This document shows positions 37,715-46,711 of a stretch of 64,000 nt of DNA, one piece after another (the first letter of the stretch is position 1; each line of letters opens with the position of its first letter). The translations under genes and the position numbers were made by a program. This stretch comes from Marinicrinis sediminis (GTDB lineage Bacteria > Bacillota > Bacilli > Paenibacillales > KCTC-33676): NCBI RefSeq assembly GCF_042685085.1, contig NZ_JBHUMM010000013.1, positions 1 to 64,000 of the forward strand, given 5' to 3'. The notes under the pieces were generated by a model that saw only the letters and a program-made list of their open reading frames with translations, did not search any database and was not told the DNA's origin.

Positions 37715-38896
37715 TCAAGATGTTTTTTCAGCCGTCAATACCCCGACGAAGGCTGCAAATATTTCATTTCCGATCGGGATGGCATCCGTTGCAATCCGAT
37801 AGCCCTCTTCCTGCTCCACGAGCCATTTCTTCTGCAATAGATGACGGATCACATCGCCAAAAACCGATTCCATTGAGCAGCCGAACTGGTTCACAAAATC
37901 CTGTTGTCTGACACCATCGAGCATCCGCAGACCCACCATCATGAAATCTTCCATCGCTTCCTCTCTGGATACCGCAAAACGTTCCAGTCGCGGCAAGCCT
38001 TGCCTGGCGGCTTCCATATAGGCTTTGACGCCTTTGACATTGACATGTCTCGTTCCATCCATATAACCATGTGCCCCTGCTCCAATGCCATAATAGCGCT
38101 GGTTGCGCCAGTACATCTGATTGTGCCTGCTCTCATAACCCGGGATGGCAAAATTGCTGATCTCGTATTGCCGATAACCGGCAGCGGACAGGGTCTGCAT
38201 AATCCATTCATACATGCGCAGCTCTTGTTCCTCTTCAGGGAGCGGCAATTCATTTCTTTCATAGAGCGTATGGAACAACGTCCGTTCCTCCACCTTCAGG
38301 CCGTAGAGCGAATAATGCGTCAGACCAAGCTCCAGCGCTCGCGCCAGGCTTTCCTGGACATGCTCGATGGTCTGCCGGGGCAAGCCGAACATCAGGTCGA
38401 TCGAAACATTTTGAAATCCGACCTTTCTGGCTGTTTCCAGACTGCGGTACACATCCTGGGCGTCATGTATGCGGCCGATAGATTTCAACAGCTGATTCTG
38501 GAAGGTTTGCACGCCAAAGCTCATGCGATTGACGCCACCCTCATACAGAATTCCGAGCTTCTCATCATCGGTCGTCCCCGGATTGGCTTCTGAGGTAAAT
38601 TCAAGCTGTGGAGCACGCTGCGGAAAATATCGGTCTATCAGCGACAGCAAATAGGTCATCTCTTCCTTGTTCAGAGCGGTCGGTGTACCTCCCCCGATGA
38701 AGATCGTCTCGATCTCGCCAGGCGGCACCTCCTCGACCGTCTTTTTCATCTCCTGCTCCATAGCCTGCAAGTAATCCATTACCGGCTGTCCTTCCAGCGC
38801 ATACGTGTTGAAATCACAGTAAAAGCACTTATGCATGCAAAAGGGGATATGAACATACAGGGCTTTGGGTGCAGGTTCTCGGTCAGTCATTTTCAT
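37715..38896 (-). CDS. hemW: Heme chaperone HemW (coproporphyrinogen III oxidase-like radical SAM protein)
   Basis: A 393-residue radical SAM protein. The cluster motif CxxxCxxC is present (CMHKCFYC, near residue 21), with GGGTPT for SAM binding and a C-terminal HemN-like domain. Family members of this length are now regarded as heme-delivery proteins (HemW), not true HemN oxidases. In B. subtilis it lies directly after lepA and before hrcA; here uppP separates lepA from hemW. The ATG at 38896 has AAAGGATGGG upstream; the ATG two codons later is an equal candidate. Confidence 0.95.
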   Translation of the reverse strand: MKMTDREPAPKALYVHIPFCMHKCFYCDFNTYALEGQPVMDYLQAMEQEMKKTVEEVPPGEIETIFIGGGTPTALNKEEMTYLLSLIDRYFPQRAPQLEFTSEANPGTTDDEKLGILYEGGVNRMSFGVQTFQNQLLKSIGRIHDAQDVYRSLETARKVGFQNVSIDLMFGLPRQTIEHVQESLARALELGLTHYSLYGLKVEERTLFHTLYERNELPLPEEEQELRMYEWIMQTLSAAGYRQYEISNFAIPGYESRHNQMYWRNQRYYGIGAGAHGYMDGTRHVNVKGVKAYMEAARQGLPRLERFAVSREEAMEDFMMVGLRMLDGVRQQDFVNQFGCSMESVFGDVIRHLLQKKWLVEQEEGYRIATDAIPIGNEIFAAFVGVLTAEKTS

Positions 38897-38947
38897 CCCA
38901 TCCTTTTCTCATGTTCATCTCCCAGAGCGTCGTCTTTCCTGCCACCC

Positions 38948-39760
38948 TTACATGAACAGCAAAACTGCGATCCCTACGGCAAAACAATAATAGGCAAATG
39001 CTTTCAGATTTCCCCTCTGCATCATGCCCATAAACCATCGCAGGGAATAATAAGAAGCGATCAGGGAGCAAATAAAGGCCAGAAGATACGGCAGCCACAA
39101 CTCTCCGAGTTTGGGATCGGAGATCAGTTCCGAACCTTGAAGCACCATGCTTCCAAGGCTGATCGGGATATATAGAAAGAAGGAGAACTTCAGCGCGGTT
39201 TCCTGCTTCATGCCGCGTCCCATCGCTGCCACTATGGTCGCACCGGAGCGGCTAATTCCCGGAACAAGTGCAATCGCCTGGGCCAGTCCCACGATAATGG
39301 CATCCACCACATTCAGGTTCTGATCCAGCTTGCGGCCTTTCAGATTTCGAATGGCCCAGAGGGCTACGCCCGTAATGAGCAAGGTGATGCCAATCACCTT
39401 CACCCCTTTAAGCTGGTCGGCAATAAGATCGCCAAACCATAAACCGATGATGACAGCTGGAATGGTCGCGATTATCAAATAGACAACAAACATAAAATCA
39501 CTTTTGCGTTCCGGCTGTCGCCCGGTCAGATATCCGAGACTGCCAGTGGTCAGCTGCACGAGGTCCTGACGATAAATAAGCAACACCGCCAGTAAGGAGG
39601 CAAAGTTGACCAGCGTCTCAAAGCTGAGCCCTCTGATCTCCAGTCCCAGCAAATCCTGAGCTAGAACGACATGTCCACTGGATGAGATCGGAATCGGCTC
39701 CGTAAAACCTTGCAAGGTTCCAAGAAAGACATATTTGAGCAGCAACAGCAGCTCTTCCAT
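38948..39760 (-). CDS. uppP: Undecaprenyl-diphosphate phosphatase (BacA type)
   Basis: A 270-residue integral membrane phosphatase that recycles undecaprenyl pyrophosphate to the lipid carrier used in cell-wall synthesis; overexpression gives bacitracin resistance in other species. The two family motifs are visible: GFTEPIPISSSGH near residue 18 and PGISRSGAT near 165. About eight membrane segments. It is inserted between lepA and hemW relative to B. subtilis. Its start is only 59 bp after the lepA terminator and I see no convincing promoter in that gap, so it may depend on read-through. Confidence 0.95.
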   Translation of the reverse strand: MEELLLLLKYVFLGTLQGFTEPIPISSSGHVVLAQDLLGLEIRGLSFETLVNFASLLAVLLIYRQDLVQLTTGSLGYLTGRQPERKSDFMFVVYLIIATIPAVIIGLWFGDLIADQLKGVKVIGITLLITGVALWAIRNLKGRKLDQNLNVVDAIIVGLAQAIALVPGISRSGATIVAAMGRGMKQETALKFSFFLYIPISLGSMVLQGSELISDPKLGELWLPYLLAFICSLIASYYSLRWFMGMMQRGNLKAFAYYCFAVGIAVLLFM

Positions 39761-39819
39761 TCCATTTCCCCACTCTCTCTATTCCATTTTCTTTCCCCAT
39801 GATGGCTATTGTGCGAAGC

Positions 39820-39847
39820 AAAAAGAAGGGATCACCGAATCCCTTCT
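39820..39847 (-). terminator. Intrinsic terminator after lepA
   Basis: A perfect 9-bp stem, AGAAGGGAT and ATCCCTTCT, with a TCGGTG loop and a short T tract on the minus strand, between lepA and uppP. Confidence 0.88.
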
Positions 39848-39894
39848 GCATCCCTTCCATCTGCCGCTGTTTGCTATATAAGGTGGACGGACGT

Positions 39895-41721
39895 TTAGTC
39901 CTCGTCGATCTTCAGAACAGCCATGAAGGCTTCCTGTGGAATCTCCACACTGCCCACCATTTTCATCCGCTTTTTCCCTTCCTTCTGCTTCTCCAGAAGC
40001 TTCCGTTTACGGGAAATGTCACCGCCGTAACATTTGGCCAACACATTTTTCCGAATCGCCTTGATCGTTTCGCGGGCGATAATTTTTTGTCCGATGGAAG
40101 CCTGCACCGGAACCTCGAACATTTGGCGTGGAATCAGTTCTTTCAGCTTGGCACAAATGCCGCGTCCGCGCTGATACGCACTGTCCCGATGAACAATAAC
40201 TGAAAGGGCGTCTACTTTTTCCGCATTGAGCATGATGTCCATCTTCACCAGTTTGGACTGACGATAGCCGATCAGCTCATAGTCAAAGGACGCATAGCCT
40301 TTCGTGCTGGATTTCAATTGATCGAAGAAATCATAGACGATTTCCGACAACGGGATTTCATAAATGATGTTCACCCTCGTCGTATCCAGGTAATCCATGG
40401 TGACGAATTCGCCCCGCTTGGTTTGGCACAGCTCCATGATCGGTCCGACAAAATCATTCGGTACCATGATCGAGGCTTTGACATAAGGCTCTTCCACGTA
40501 ATCAATATTCCCGACATCCGGCATTTTGGACGGGTTCTCGATCTCGATCAACTGACCGTTTGTCTGCATCACACGGAAGATAACGCTCGGTGCGGTCGTA
40601 ATCAGCGGGATATTGAATTCCCGTTCAATCCGCTCCTGAATAATTTCCATATGAAGCAGTCCCAGGAATCCGCACCGGAAACCGAAGCCAAGTGCCTGAG
40701 ACGTTTCCGGCTCATAGCGAAGGGAAGCGTCATTCAGCTCCAGTTTTTCCAGCGCTTCGCGCAAATCATTGTAATCTGCGGTATCGATCGGATACAAGCC
40801 GCAATATACCATCGGGTTGATCTTGCGATAGCCCGGGAGTGGCTCTGTCGCCGATTTTTTGGCATACGTTACCGTATCTCCGACCCGGGTATCCTTCACA
40901 TTCTTGATGCCTGCGATAATAAAGCCAACATCACCAACACTCAGCTCGTCCACATAGCCCATGCGTGGCATAAAGGCGCCGACCTCAATGACCTCAAATT
41001 CTTTGCCGGTCGCCATCATTCTGATCTTGTCGCCCGATTTGATCGATCCATCCACGACACGAACATAGACAATGACGCCTTTATAGGCATCGTAATGGGA
41101 GTCGAAGATCAACGCTTTCAGCGGATTGGCTGGATCACCGCTCGGCGCAGGCACCTTCTGAACGATCTGCTCCAGAATATCCTTGATGCCGATACCGGCC
41201 TTGGCCGAGGCCAATACGGCCTCGCTGGCATCCAGTCCGATGATGTCCTCAATTTCTGTCTTTACCCGCTCCGGCTCCGCACTTGGCAAATCAATCTTGT
41301 TAATAACCGGAAGAATCTCTAGATTGTTGTCCAGGGCTAAATACACATTGGCCATCGTCTGCGCCTCAATACCCTGTGCCGCATCCACGACCAGAAGTGC
41401 CCCTTCACAAGCGGCCAGGCTTCGTGAAACCTCATAAGTAAAGTCGACGTGTCCAGGCGTGTCGATCAGGTTCAGAATGTATTCCTCGCCGTCATCTGCT
41501 TTATATTTCAGTCGCACGGCTTGTAACTTGATCGTAATGCCGCGCTCCCGCTCCAAATCCATCTGGTCAAGCACCTGCTCCTGCATCTCCCGGGAGGTCA
41601 GGGCGCCTGTAAACTCCAGAATCCGGTCAGCCAGGGTGGACTTGCCGTGATCAATATGTGCAATAATGGAGAAATTGCGAATTTTCTGCTGTCTTGTTTC
41701 AACTTTTTGTAGATCGGACAT
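39895..41721 (-). CDS. lepA: Elongation factor 4 (LepA GTPase)
   Basis: A 608-residue translational GTPase that acts on the ribosome during elongation or initiation stress. G1 is AHIDHGKSTLADR, G2 RERGITIK, G3 DTPGHVDF, G4 NKIDLP; the EF-G-like domains III and V and the LepA-specific C-terminal domain (AKCYGGDISRKRKLLEKQK) follow. The length is typical. Its own promoter lies at 41762-41789 and a terminator behind it. Position after spoIIP and yqxA is as in B. subtilis. Confidence 0.98.
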   Translation of the reverse strand: MSDLQKVETRQQKIRNFSIIAHIDHGKSTLADRILEFTGALTSREMQEQVLDQMDLERERGITIKLQAVRLKYKADDGEEYILNLIDTPGHVDFTYEVSRSLAACEGALLVVDAAQGIEAQTMANVYLALDNNLEILPVINKIDLPSAEPERVKTEIEDIIGLDASEAVLASAKAGIGIKDILEQIVQKVPAPSGDPANPLKALIFDSHYDAYKGVIVYVRVVDGSIKSGDKIRMMATGKEFEVIEVGAFMPRMGYVDELSVGDVGFIIAGIKNVKDTRVGDTVTYAKKSATEPLPGYRKINPMVYCGLYPIDTADYNDLREALEKLELNDASLRYEPETSQALGFGFRCGFLGLLHMEIIQERIEREFNIPLITTAPSVIFRVMQTNGQLIEIENPSKMPDVGNIDYVEEPYVKASIMVPNDFVGPIMELCQTKRGEFVTMDYLDTTRVNIIYEIPLSEIVYDFFDQLKSSTKGYASFDYELIGYRQSKLVKMDIMLNAEKVDALSVIVHRDSAYQRGRGICAKLKELIPRQMFEVPVQASIGQKIIARETIKAIRKNVLAKCYGGDISRKRKLLEKQKEGKKRMKMVGSVEIPQEAFMAVLKIDED

Positions 41722-41761
41722 GAGTTACCCCCACACAAAATCACTAGGTTAAATTCAACTC

Positions 41762-41789
41762 ATTATATCATACTATGAGAAGGATTCAA
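41762..41789 (-). promoter_or_regulatory. Probable lepA promoter (extended -10)
   Basis: TTGAAT (41789-41784), 16 bp, then a perfect TATAAT (41767-41762) preceded by TG one base upstream, on the minus strand. Confidence 0.7.
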
Positions 41790-41805
41790 CGAAGGAAAAT
41801 GCATG

Positions 41806-42192
41806 TCAATCCATCAGACGCTCGAAGATGGAAACGACCCACTCTACACTTTTCTGAGACGTTTTCTGCAGCACTTTCCCTGTCTTGTCAGCACTCTCGG
41901 CAAGCAGGCTGTCGGAAGGCTGCGGTTGCAACGGTAACCAGGGATCGTAAAGGGCCGGATTGGATGAATGATCTACATATGAATCCGGTGAAGGCGGTGA
42001 AGCGGGAACAGCAGATGGAGGGACCCAACCGGGAGGTGGAGCTTCTGGCAATCTGTACGGTTCCATCGCCGGCTGCGCGGGTACTGGCCCAGCAATTTGC
42101 TCGATGCCCCTGTCTGTCACATCCATGCCTATGAACATACCCAGCAGAATGAACACCATCGCCAGCAATACTTTTCCACTCCATCCTCGCAT
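41806..42192 (-). CDS. Small membrane-anchored Pro-rich protein in the yqxA (DUF3679) position
   Basis: A 128-residue protein with one N-terminal membrane segment (KVLLAMVFILLGMFIGMDV), then a Pro/Ser-rich stretch (about 35-90) and a short amphipathic C-terminus. It lies between spoIIP and lepA, exactly where B. subtilis has yqxA, a DUF3679 protein, and its N-terminus fits that family. The function is not known. GGGAGG lies 8 nt before the ATG. Confidence 0.75.
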   Translation of the reverse strand: MRGWSGKVLLAMVFILLGMFIGMDVTDRGIEQIAGPVPAQPAMEPYRLPEAPPPGWVPPSAVPASPPSPDSYVDHSSNPALYDPWLPLQPQPSDSLLAESADKTGKVLQKTSQKSVEWVVSIFERLMD

Positions 42193-42334
42193 CCTTCATT
42201 CCTCCCTTGAATCATGCCTTGATTCAGTTCTTGATTCATTTCTTCATTCATGACTTGAATGATCCTGACGATCTCAGATTTGCACAGACTCGGCTTGCAG
42301 ATCATTCGAAAACGGTATCCATGTCACCGATGAG

Positions 42335-43603
42335 CTAGTTGGACGTTGTATCCATAGCGACGGCCTGAACTGATTCCGCTTTCCAGTACAGATCGGCAAT
42401 GACTTCTGCCAGAATATCTGCGGTTCGGTAGGATTCCTCCAGCGTATTCTCCGGGCCCCCTACTTCAATCAACAGACTGTGTGGCGAGAAGCTCTGATTG
42501 TATTCCCCGTGCCCGCTGCTCCCATCCTTGGCGTAGATGCCTCTCGACAAGCCCGGATACTCGCTTTCCAGACGTTCATGAATGTCATTGGCAAACGTTT
42601 CGTTCTCTTTCCAATTGGGATTTTTATATCCAATAATGAAATACACCTGTGCATAATCGACGCCCTCGATCGTGGCGGTTGTGAGATCGCGCTTCTGGGC
42701 ATCACGGTGAATATCAAAGAAGTAGGCCAGATCAGGGTGGGTGACAAAGGCCTCTTGCACCGATTTTTTGGAATATTTATAGGAAAAGTTATAGTTGAAA
42801 CCTGTCTCTTTTGCCGGATAATCCGTCTCGGAATGGACGGTGCCGACGCCCCGTTCTTCCAATTTCTCCGCCAGTCGCTTGCCGACCAGCGTAATGTTGG
42901 TTTCGGAGTCAAAGGCATCGGAGAAATCTGTGACGCCTTCCAATTCGGTGACCCATGATTCCCGGTTGTGAGAATGATAGATGAAAGCTCGCTTGACTGG
43001 AGGTGCCGGGTCCGGCTGGGCTTCCGGTTTTTGCGGTATGGCCGGCTCCTTAGTCGTTCCACCTTCCTGCTGATTTGGAGGTGTCGGTGTGGATATCCCG
43101 TCTCTCTCCCCCTCCTGCTGCGTTCCACTCGGATCAGACAGGTTCGGCAAGTCAGGCACACCCTCCGTCACCACTTCTCTCGACGGTGTATAGTCCTGGG
43201 GCAGGGCAATTTCTTTTTGATTCGTTCCTTTGCGAAGCAAGATCGTTTGCTCCCGATCCAGTCCCGGAATCTCTCTCGCCAGTAGCGTTTTCGGATCTGC
43301 CGGATTGATGCTGGTCACAAATCGGAACAGAAAATGAGAGACATTTTTTTGAGAGAAGGTAGAGCTTTCTTCTTCCTTGTCCATGCCCGGAACTTCGAGG
43401 GCCACCATGTCCAAAAAGAATTTGCTGCTTACTTCCGCTGTCAAGCCTTGCATGGATGAAATGGGTGAGGTGACCATCTTCGTCTGAATCATGCCTCCAA
43501 TCCCGACAAACAGCAGGATCGTCGTCGTAATGACGGCAAGTGAAAAAAACAACTTTAGAAACATGACAAGTGTGGACGGCTTCATGGACGGGTACGGCTT
43601 CAT
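42335..43603 (-). CDS. spoIIP: Stage II sporulation protein P (peptidoglycan amidase/endopeptidase)
   Basis: A 422-residue sporulation protein that, with SpoIID and SpoIIM, degrades septal peptidoglycan during engulfment. One N-terminal membrane segment (about 10-42) is followed by a Pro/Gln/Gly-rich spacer (about 165-210) and the SpoIIP amidase domain with candidate metal ligands in IYHSHNRES, FDIHRDA and LIEVGGPEN. The start is the ATG at 43603, with AAGGAGG upstream; a TTG 14 codons earlier is rejected. It follows gpr as in B. subtilis. The spacer is longer than I would expect. Confidence 0.96.
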   Translation of the reverse strand: MKPYPSMKPSTLVMFLKLFFSLAVITTTILLFVGIGGMIQTKMVTSPISSMQGLTAEVSSKFFLDMVALEVPGMDKEEESSTFSQKNVSHFLFRFVTSINPADPKTLLAREIPGLDREQTILLRKGTNQKEIALPQDYTPSREVVTEGVPDLPNLSDPSGTQQEGERDGISTPTPPNQQEGGTTKEPAIPQKPEAQPDPAPPVKRAFIYHSHNRESWVTELEGVTDFSDAFDSETNITLVGKRLAEKLEERGVGTVHSETDYPAKETGFNYNFSYKYSKKSVQEAFVTHPDLAYFFDIHRDAQKRDLTTATIEGVDYAQVYFIIGYKNPNWKENETFANDIHERLESEYPGLSRGIYAKDGSSGHGEYNQSFSPHSLLIEVGGPENTLEESYRTADILAEVIADLYWKAESVQAVAMDTTSN

Positions 43604-43723
43604 CCGGTTTCCTCCTTCATTATTCTGGTTCAAGTGTTGCTGCAACTCTATCTCTTTTTCAAATCTATGAATGCATTTAAGAGATTAGAACCAGTGGAGT
43701 GAAATCCCGTCCCTTTATCCAAC

Positions 43724-43756
43724 AAAAAAATGCCCGACCTCTTGCCAATGCCAGGC
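43724..43756 (-). terminator. Possible weak terminator after gpr
   Basis: On the minus strand GCCTGGC can pair with GTCGGGC (7 bp, two G-U pairs) around an 11-nt loop, followed by a T-rich tract after one A. It lies 70 bp after the gpr stop. Confidence 0.4.
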
Positions 43757-43824
43757 TTGTAGAGCAGCCAGACCGTACAACCAGCAAGAAGTCGAACCCT
43801 TCGATAATCGTTTATCCAATCTGA

Positions 43825-44826
43825 TCAGTGGGTATAAGCCGACACATTGCCTGATGTCACGGCTTCATGCAAGGCGGCATTCAAGCCGCTGGCCACCACA
43901 TTGGCGATATCCTCAATGAACTGGTCAATATCTTTCGGGGTGACCAGCAGGTCATGGCCAAGCGGATTCAACACCTCTTTGACCATTTCCAGTCTTTCCT
44001 GTTCCTGCATCTCAGGCAGCATGCCCATAATCACTTGCGTATTGCCTGTCTGACTGCGGAAATGATGGCTGAGCATGGAAACGGTGTTGTTGACAATGGT
44101 GGAGGCATACACAACGGTCGGCACTCCGATGGCAATCACTGGTACCCCTAGCGCTTCCCGCGTAATCCCCTTACGCTTGTTTCCGATGCCGGACCCGGGA
44201 TGAATGCCGGTATCCGCAATCTGAATCGTCGTATTGACCCGCTCGATCGCTCTGGAAGCGAGCGCATCGATGGCAATAATGAGATCGGGTTTTGAGTTTT
44301 GGACGATGCCGTGTACAATCTCGCTCGTTTCGATCCCCGTCGTGCCCAGTACACCGGGCGCCACCGCACTGACCTGCCGGTACCCTGGTCTGACCTGATC
44401 CGGCATCAATTCAAAATAGTGACGGGTAATCAGGACATTTTCAACGACAATGGGTCCCAGTGCATCCGGGGTGACATTCCAGTTGCCAAGCCCGATAATC
44501 AGCACACTCGCCTCTTCTGGAACAGGCGTGTCGGCCAAAAACTGTTCAAACACCTGGGCAAATTTCGTTGCCACCTTGTCCAGCAAAGCCGTGTCATGGT
44601 GTCGAAGCCCGGGGACTTCGAGCGTGACATATCGTCCCGGCATTTTGCCGAGCGACTGTGCCCCCTCTTCATTGATAACATGAATGGAGGTCACCGTAAT
44701 TTCTCCCTCTTCATCAACTTTCATATCGACACCCGGAATCTGTCCATTGACTTCATCCGATACCATTTCTCTTGCTTCTACCGCCAGGTCCGTGCGTACC
44801 TCATACAATCGCAGATCTTCATCCAT
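43825..44826 (-). CDS. gpr: Germination protease Gpr
   Basis: A 333-residue protease that starts degradation of small acid-soluble proteins during spore germination. The N-terminus (MDEDLRLYEVRTDLAVEAREM) resembles the propeptide that is removed by autoprocessing in the forespore. Family stretches include LIIGLGNWNVTPDALGP, DLIIAIDALASR and DTGIHPGSGIGNKR. The start is the ATG at 44826, preceded by AAGGGAGG; a TTG at 44850 lies before that site and is rejected. Divergent from rpsT, upstream of spoIIP. Expected to be read by sigma-F/sigma-G in the forespore; I could not recognise a clear site. Confidence 0.96.
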   Translation of the reverse strand: MDEDLRLYEVRTDLAVEAREMVSDEVNGQIPGVDMKVDEEGEITVTSIHVINEEGAQSLGKMPGRYVTLEVPGLRHHDTALLDKVATKFAQVFEQFLADTPVPEEASVLIIGLGNWNVTPDALGPIVVENVLITRHYFELMPDQVRPGYRQVSAVAPGVLGTTGIETSEIVHGIVQNSKPDLIIAIDALASRAIERVNTTIQIADTGIHPGSGIGNKRKGITREALGVPVIAIGVPTVVYASTIVNNTVSMLSHHFRSQTGNTQVIMGMLPEMQEQERLEMVKEVLNPLGHDLLVTPKDIDQFIEDIANVVASGLNAALHEAVTSGNVSAYTH

Positions 44827-44910
44827 CTTGTGATTTCCTCCCTTAGGCAAGCCCTGTTTTGCCTTATGCTCCCTCCATTTGCAGGGAAGTATACAGCCCT
44901 CAATCCTTTA

Positions 44911-44939
44911 TTGCATTTTCGGAAATTGCATGATAGAAT
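44911..44939 (+). promoter_or_regulatory. Probable rpsT promoter
   Basis: TTGCAT, 17 bp, then TAGAAT with an upstream TG (extended -10). The leader to the rpsT start would be about 100 nt. Confidence 0.55.
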
Positions 44940-45045
44940 ATTTAAAGTTGTGGAGAAATGCCTTATTTGGCACTCTCGGGTCGGTTGTTATGGTCACATG
45001 CAACTGCAAGCATACAAGTGGAAAGACTGGTAGGAGGTGAATAGA

Positions 45046-45312
45046 ATGCCTAACATTAAATCTGCTATTAAAAGAGTGAAATCCAGCGAAAAGCGTCGTT
45101 TGCATAACGCTTCTCTTAAATCTTCTCTTCGTACATCCCTGAAGGCAGTAGATACCGCAATCGCGAGCAATGATGCTGAGACTGCGAAATCTGCACTGGT
45201 TGCAGCTGTGAAGAAATTGGATAAAGCTGCTTCCAAAGGGCTCATTCATAAAAACGAAGCGAACCGCAGAAAATCCAGATTGACGAAAAAAGTAAATCAA
45301 CTGGCTGTGTAA
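45046..45312 (+). CDS. rpsT: 30S ribosomal protein S20
   Basis: An 88-residue Lys/Arg-rich helical protein that binds 16S rRNA early in small-subunit assembly (MPNIKSAIKRVKSSEKRR...NRRKSRLTKKVNQL). The start is the ATG at 45046, after AGGAGG; the GTG three codons upstream lies within the binding site. One of only two plus-strand genes seen in the window, divergent from gpr and convergent with holA, the same arrangement as in B. subtilis. Confidence 0.98.
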   Translation: MPNIKSAIKRVKSSEKRRLHNASLKSSLRTSLKAVDTAIASNDAETAKSALVAAVKKLDKAASKGLIHKNEANRRKSRLTKKVNQLAV

Positions 45313-45330
45313 GCTTGCATCGCCAGCGTG

Positions 45331-45361
45331 AAAAACTCCAGTACGGTGTACTGGAGTTTTT
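45331..45361. terminator. Bidirectional terminator between rpsT and holA
   Basis: A perfect 14-bp inverted repeat, AAAAACTCCAGTAC and its complement, around a 3-nt centre, giving A and T tracts on both sides. It can end rpsT transcripts on the plus strand and holA transcripts on the minus strand. Confidence 0.92.
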
Positions 45362-45418
45362 CGTTATGCTCTTTATTGCTTGTGTTCATTACGATTTATA
45401 AGGCCGTACGCTCATGCA

Positions 45419-46480
45419 TCAAAAGGACGACGAAGAAGACGATGCAGATTCCCGCTGGGTCTGGCTGGAGATTTGAATGATAAGCAATTCCAGAGCTCTG
45501 GTTTTGTTCGCCCTTCCGGTCTTCATCTCAAAGTCCAGTCTGGCGATTTCCTCCAGCATGTGACCAAGTTTCGCATCTGAGTATCGCTTGGCCTGTTCAC
45601 CCGCTCTTTTCGCCGCATAAGGATGCGCGCCAATCTGTGACCCGATCTGCTGGTCGGAATATCCAGATTTTCGCAAATGTTTGACCTGCAGCATCATCCG
45701 GTATTGACGGGCCATGAGGGCCAGAATTTTGATCGGTTCCTCTTTTTGGTTCAGCAAGTTGTCATACAGCTTCAGAGCCGCCTCAACCTTTTGCTCCACA
45801 ATCCGCTCAATCAATTGGAAGATGTTTTCCTCACTGCTGCGAGGAACCAGTTCCATCACGTGTGTATCCCGAATCACGCCCCGTTCGCCGCCATATGTAC
45901 TCAGCTTGTCAATCTCGGTCGCGAGGGTTTGCAGTCGGGGACCACAGTGCTGAAGCAGACGATCAATCGCTTCCTCCGTCAACTCGCATTGCGACTGTTT
46001 GGCGCGATTTTGCATCCATTGCTTCAAATCCCGTTCGTTCAGGGGCTGAAAAGAAATAACCGCTCCTTTATCCTTGATATTCTTCACAATTTTTTTTCGC
46101 TCATCCAGCTTGTCCGCATGCACAACCAGCACCAGCACGGTAAATTCAACCGGTGATTCCAGATAGGCGAGAAGACGATCCAGATCATGCTCGACTTTGG
46201 ACGTATCTTTGGCACCTGTCAAAAACAGGGCTTCTTCGGCCAGAATAATTTTGGTCGGCACCATAAACGGAAGGGTTTCCGCATCTTCGATGACATCCTG
46301 AACAGCCGTTTCTTTCAGATCATATTTGCTCACCGCAAACTCTGCCTGTCCGGGTTCTACACATGCCGCCTGGAGCTGAGCCATGAATTCCCTAATCAGA
46401 TAGCTTTCCGATCCATAGCATACATACACGCCATGCAGAGGCCCTTTTTGCAAATGCTTGAATGCTTGCCTGATATCCAT
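45419..46480 (-). CDS. holA: DNA polymerase III subunit delta
   Basis: A 353-residue clamp-loader subunit that opens the beta sliding clamp. The N-terminal part has the family start (HGVYVCYGSESYLIREF), then VPTKIILAEEALFL, the middle domain (LNERDLKQWMQNRAK) and the C-terminal helical collar (LALMARQYRMMLQVKHLR). Length and position next to rpsT match B. subtilis yqeN/holA. It ends in a Ser-rich tail (SASSSSSSF), which is unusual but harmless. GGAGGAG lies about 12 nt before the ATG. Confidence 0.95.
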   Translation of the reverse strand: MDIRQAFKHLQKGPLHGVYVCYGSESYLIREFMAQLQAACVEPGQAEFAVSKYDLKETAVQDVIEDAETLPFMVPTKIILAEEALFLTGAKDTSKVEHDLDRLLAYLESPVEFTVLVLVVHADKLDERKKIVKNIKDKGAVISFQPLNERDLKQWMQNRAKQSQCELTEEAIDRLLQHCGPRLQTLATEIDKLSTYGGERGVIRDTHVMELVPRSSEENIFQLIERIVEQKVEAALKLYDNLLNQKEEPIKILALMARQYRMMLQVKHLRKSGYSDQQIGSQIGAHPYAAKRAGEQAKRYSDAKLGHMLEEIARLDFEMKTGRANKTRALELLIIQISSQTQRESASSSSSSF

Positions 46481-46525
46481 CTTATTTTCATTCTCCTCCT
46501 GACAGCTTGCCTACATCATAGCAGT

Positions 46526-46564
46526 GTAAAAAGACTGCGTCAAAAATTGACACAGTCTTTTTAC
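46526..46564. terminator. Terminator behind the sigma/anti-sigma operon
   Basis: GTAAAAAGACTG and CAGTCTTTTTAC pair perfectly (12 bp) with an inner TCA/TGA. The T tract on each strand makes it symmetrical; for the minus strand it closes the ECF sigma operon just upstream of holA. Confidence 0.85.
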
Positions 46565-46612
46565 ATCAGCACATCTATATTAACACCCGCTCGGAAGGCC
46601 TAGGAACTTCCT

Positions 46613-46642
46613 GGCGAGTGGTCATCCGACGATGAACTCGCC
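46613..46642. repeat. Stable stem-loop after the anti-sigma gene
   Basis: GGCGAGT and ACTCGCC pair perfectly, and inside them TCATC pairs with GATGA around a CGAC loop, with a 2-nt bulge on one side. No U tract follows. It lies in the 3' untranslated part of the sigma/anti-sigma transcript. Confidence 0.55.
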
Positions 46643-46711
46643 GATGACGTTTCGTTGCTATACTATACGCAAACCGATACCAGGATGTGCACGATCTATT
46701 GCGATTTCTCT

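Noticed and set aside
42193..42334. Repeat element before yqxA
   Set aside because: CTTGATTCA-like motifs recur a few times but without regular spacing; too weak to call.
44827..44900. Sigma-G type promoter of gpr
   Set aside because: TGTATA and CATAAG are present but about 21 bp apart, outside the usual spacing.
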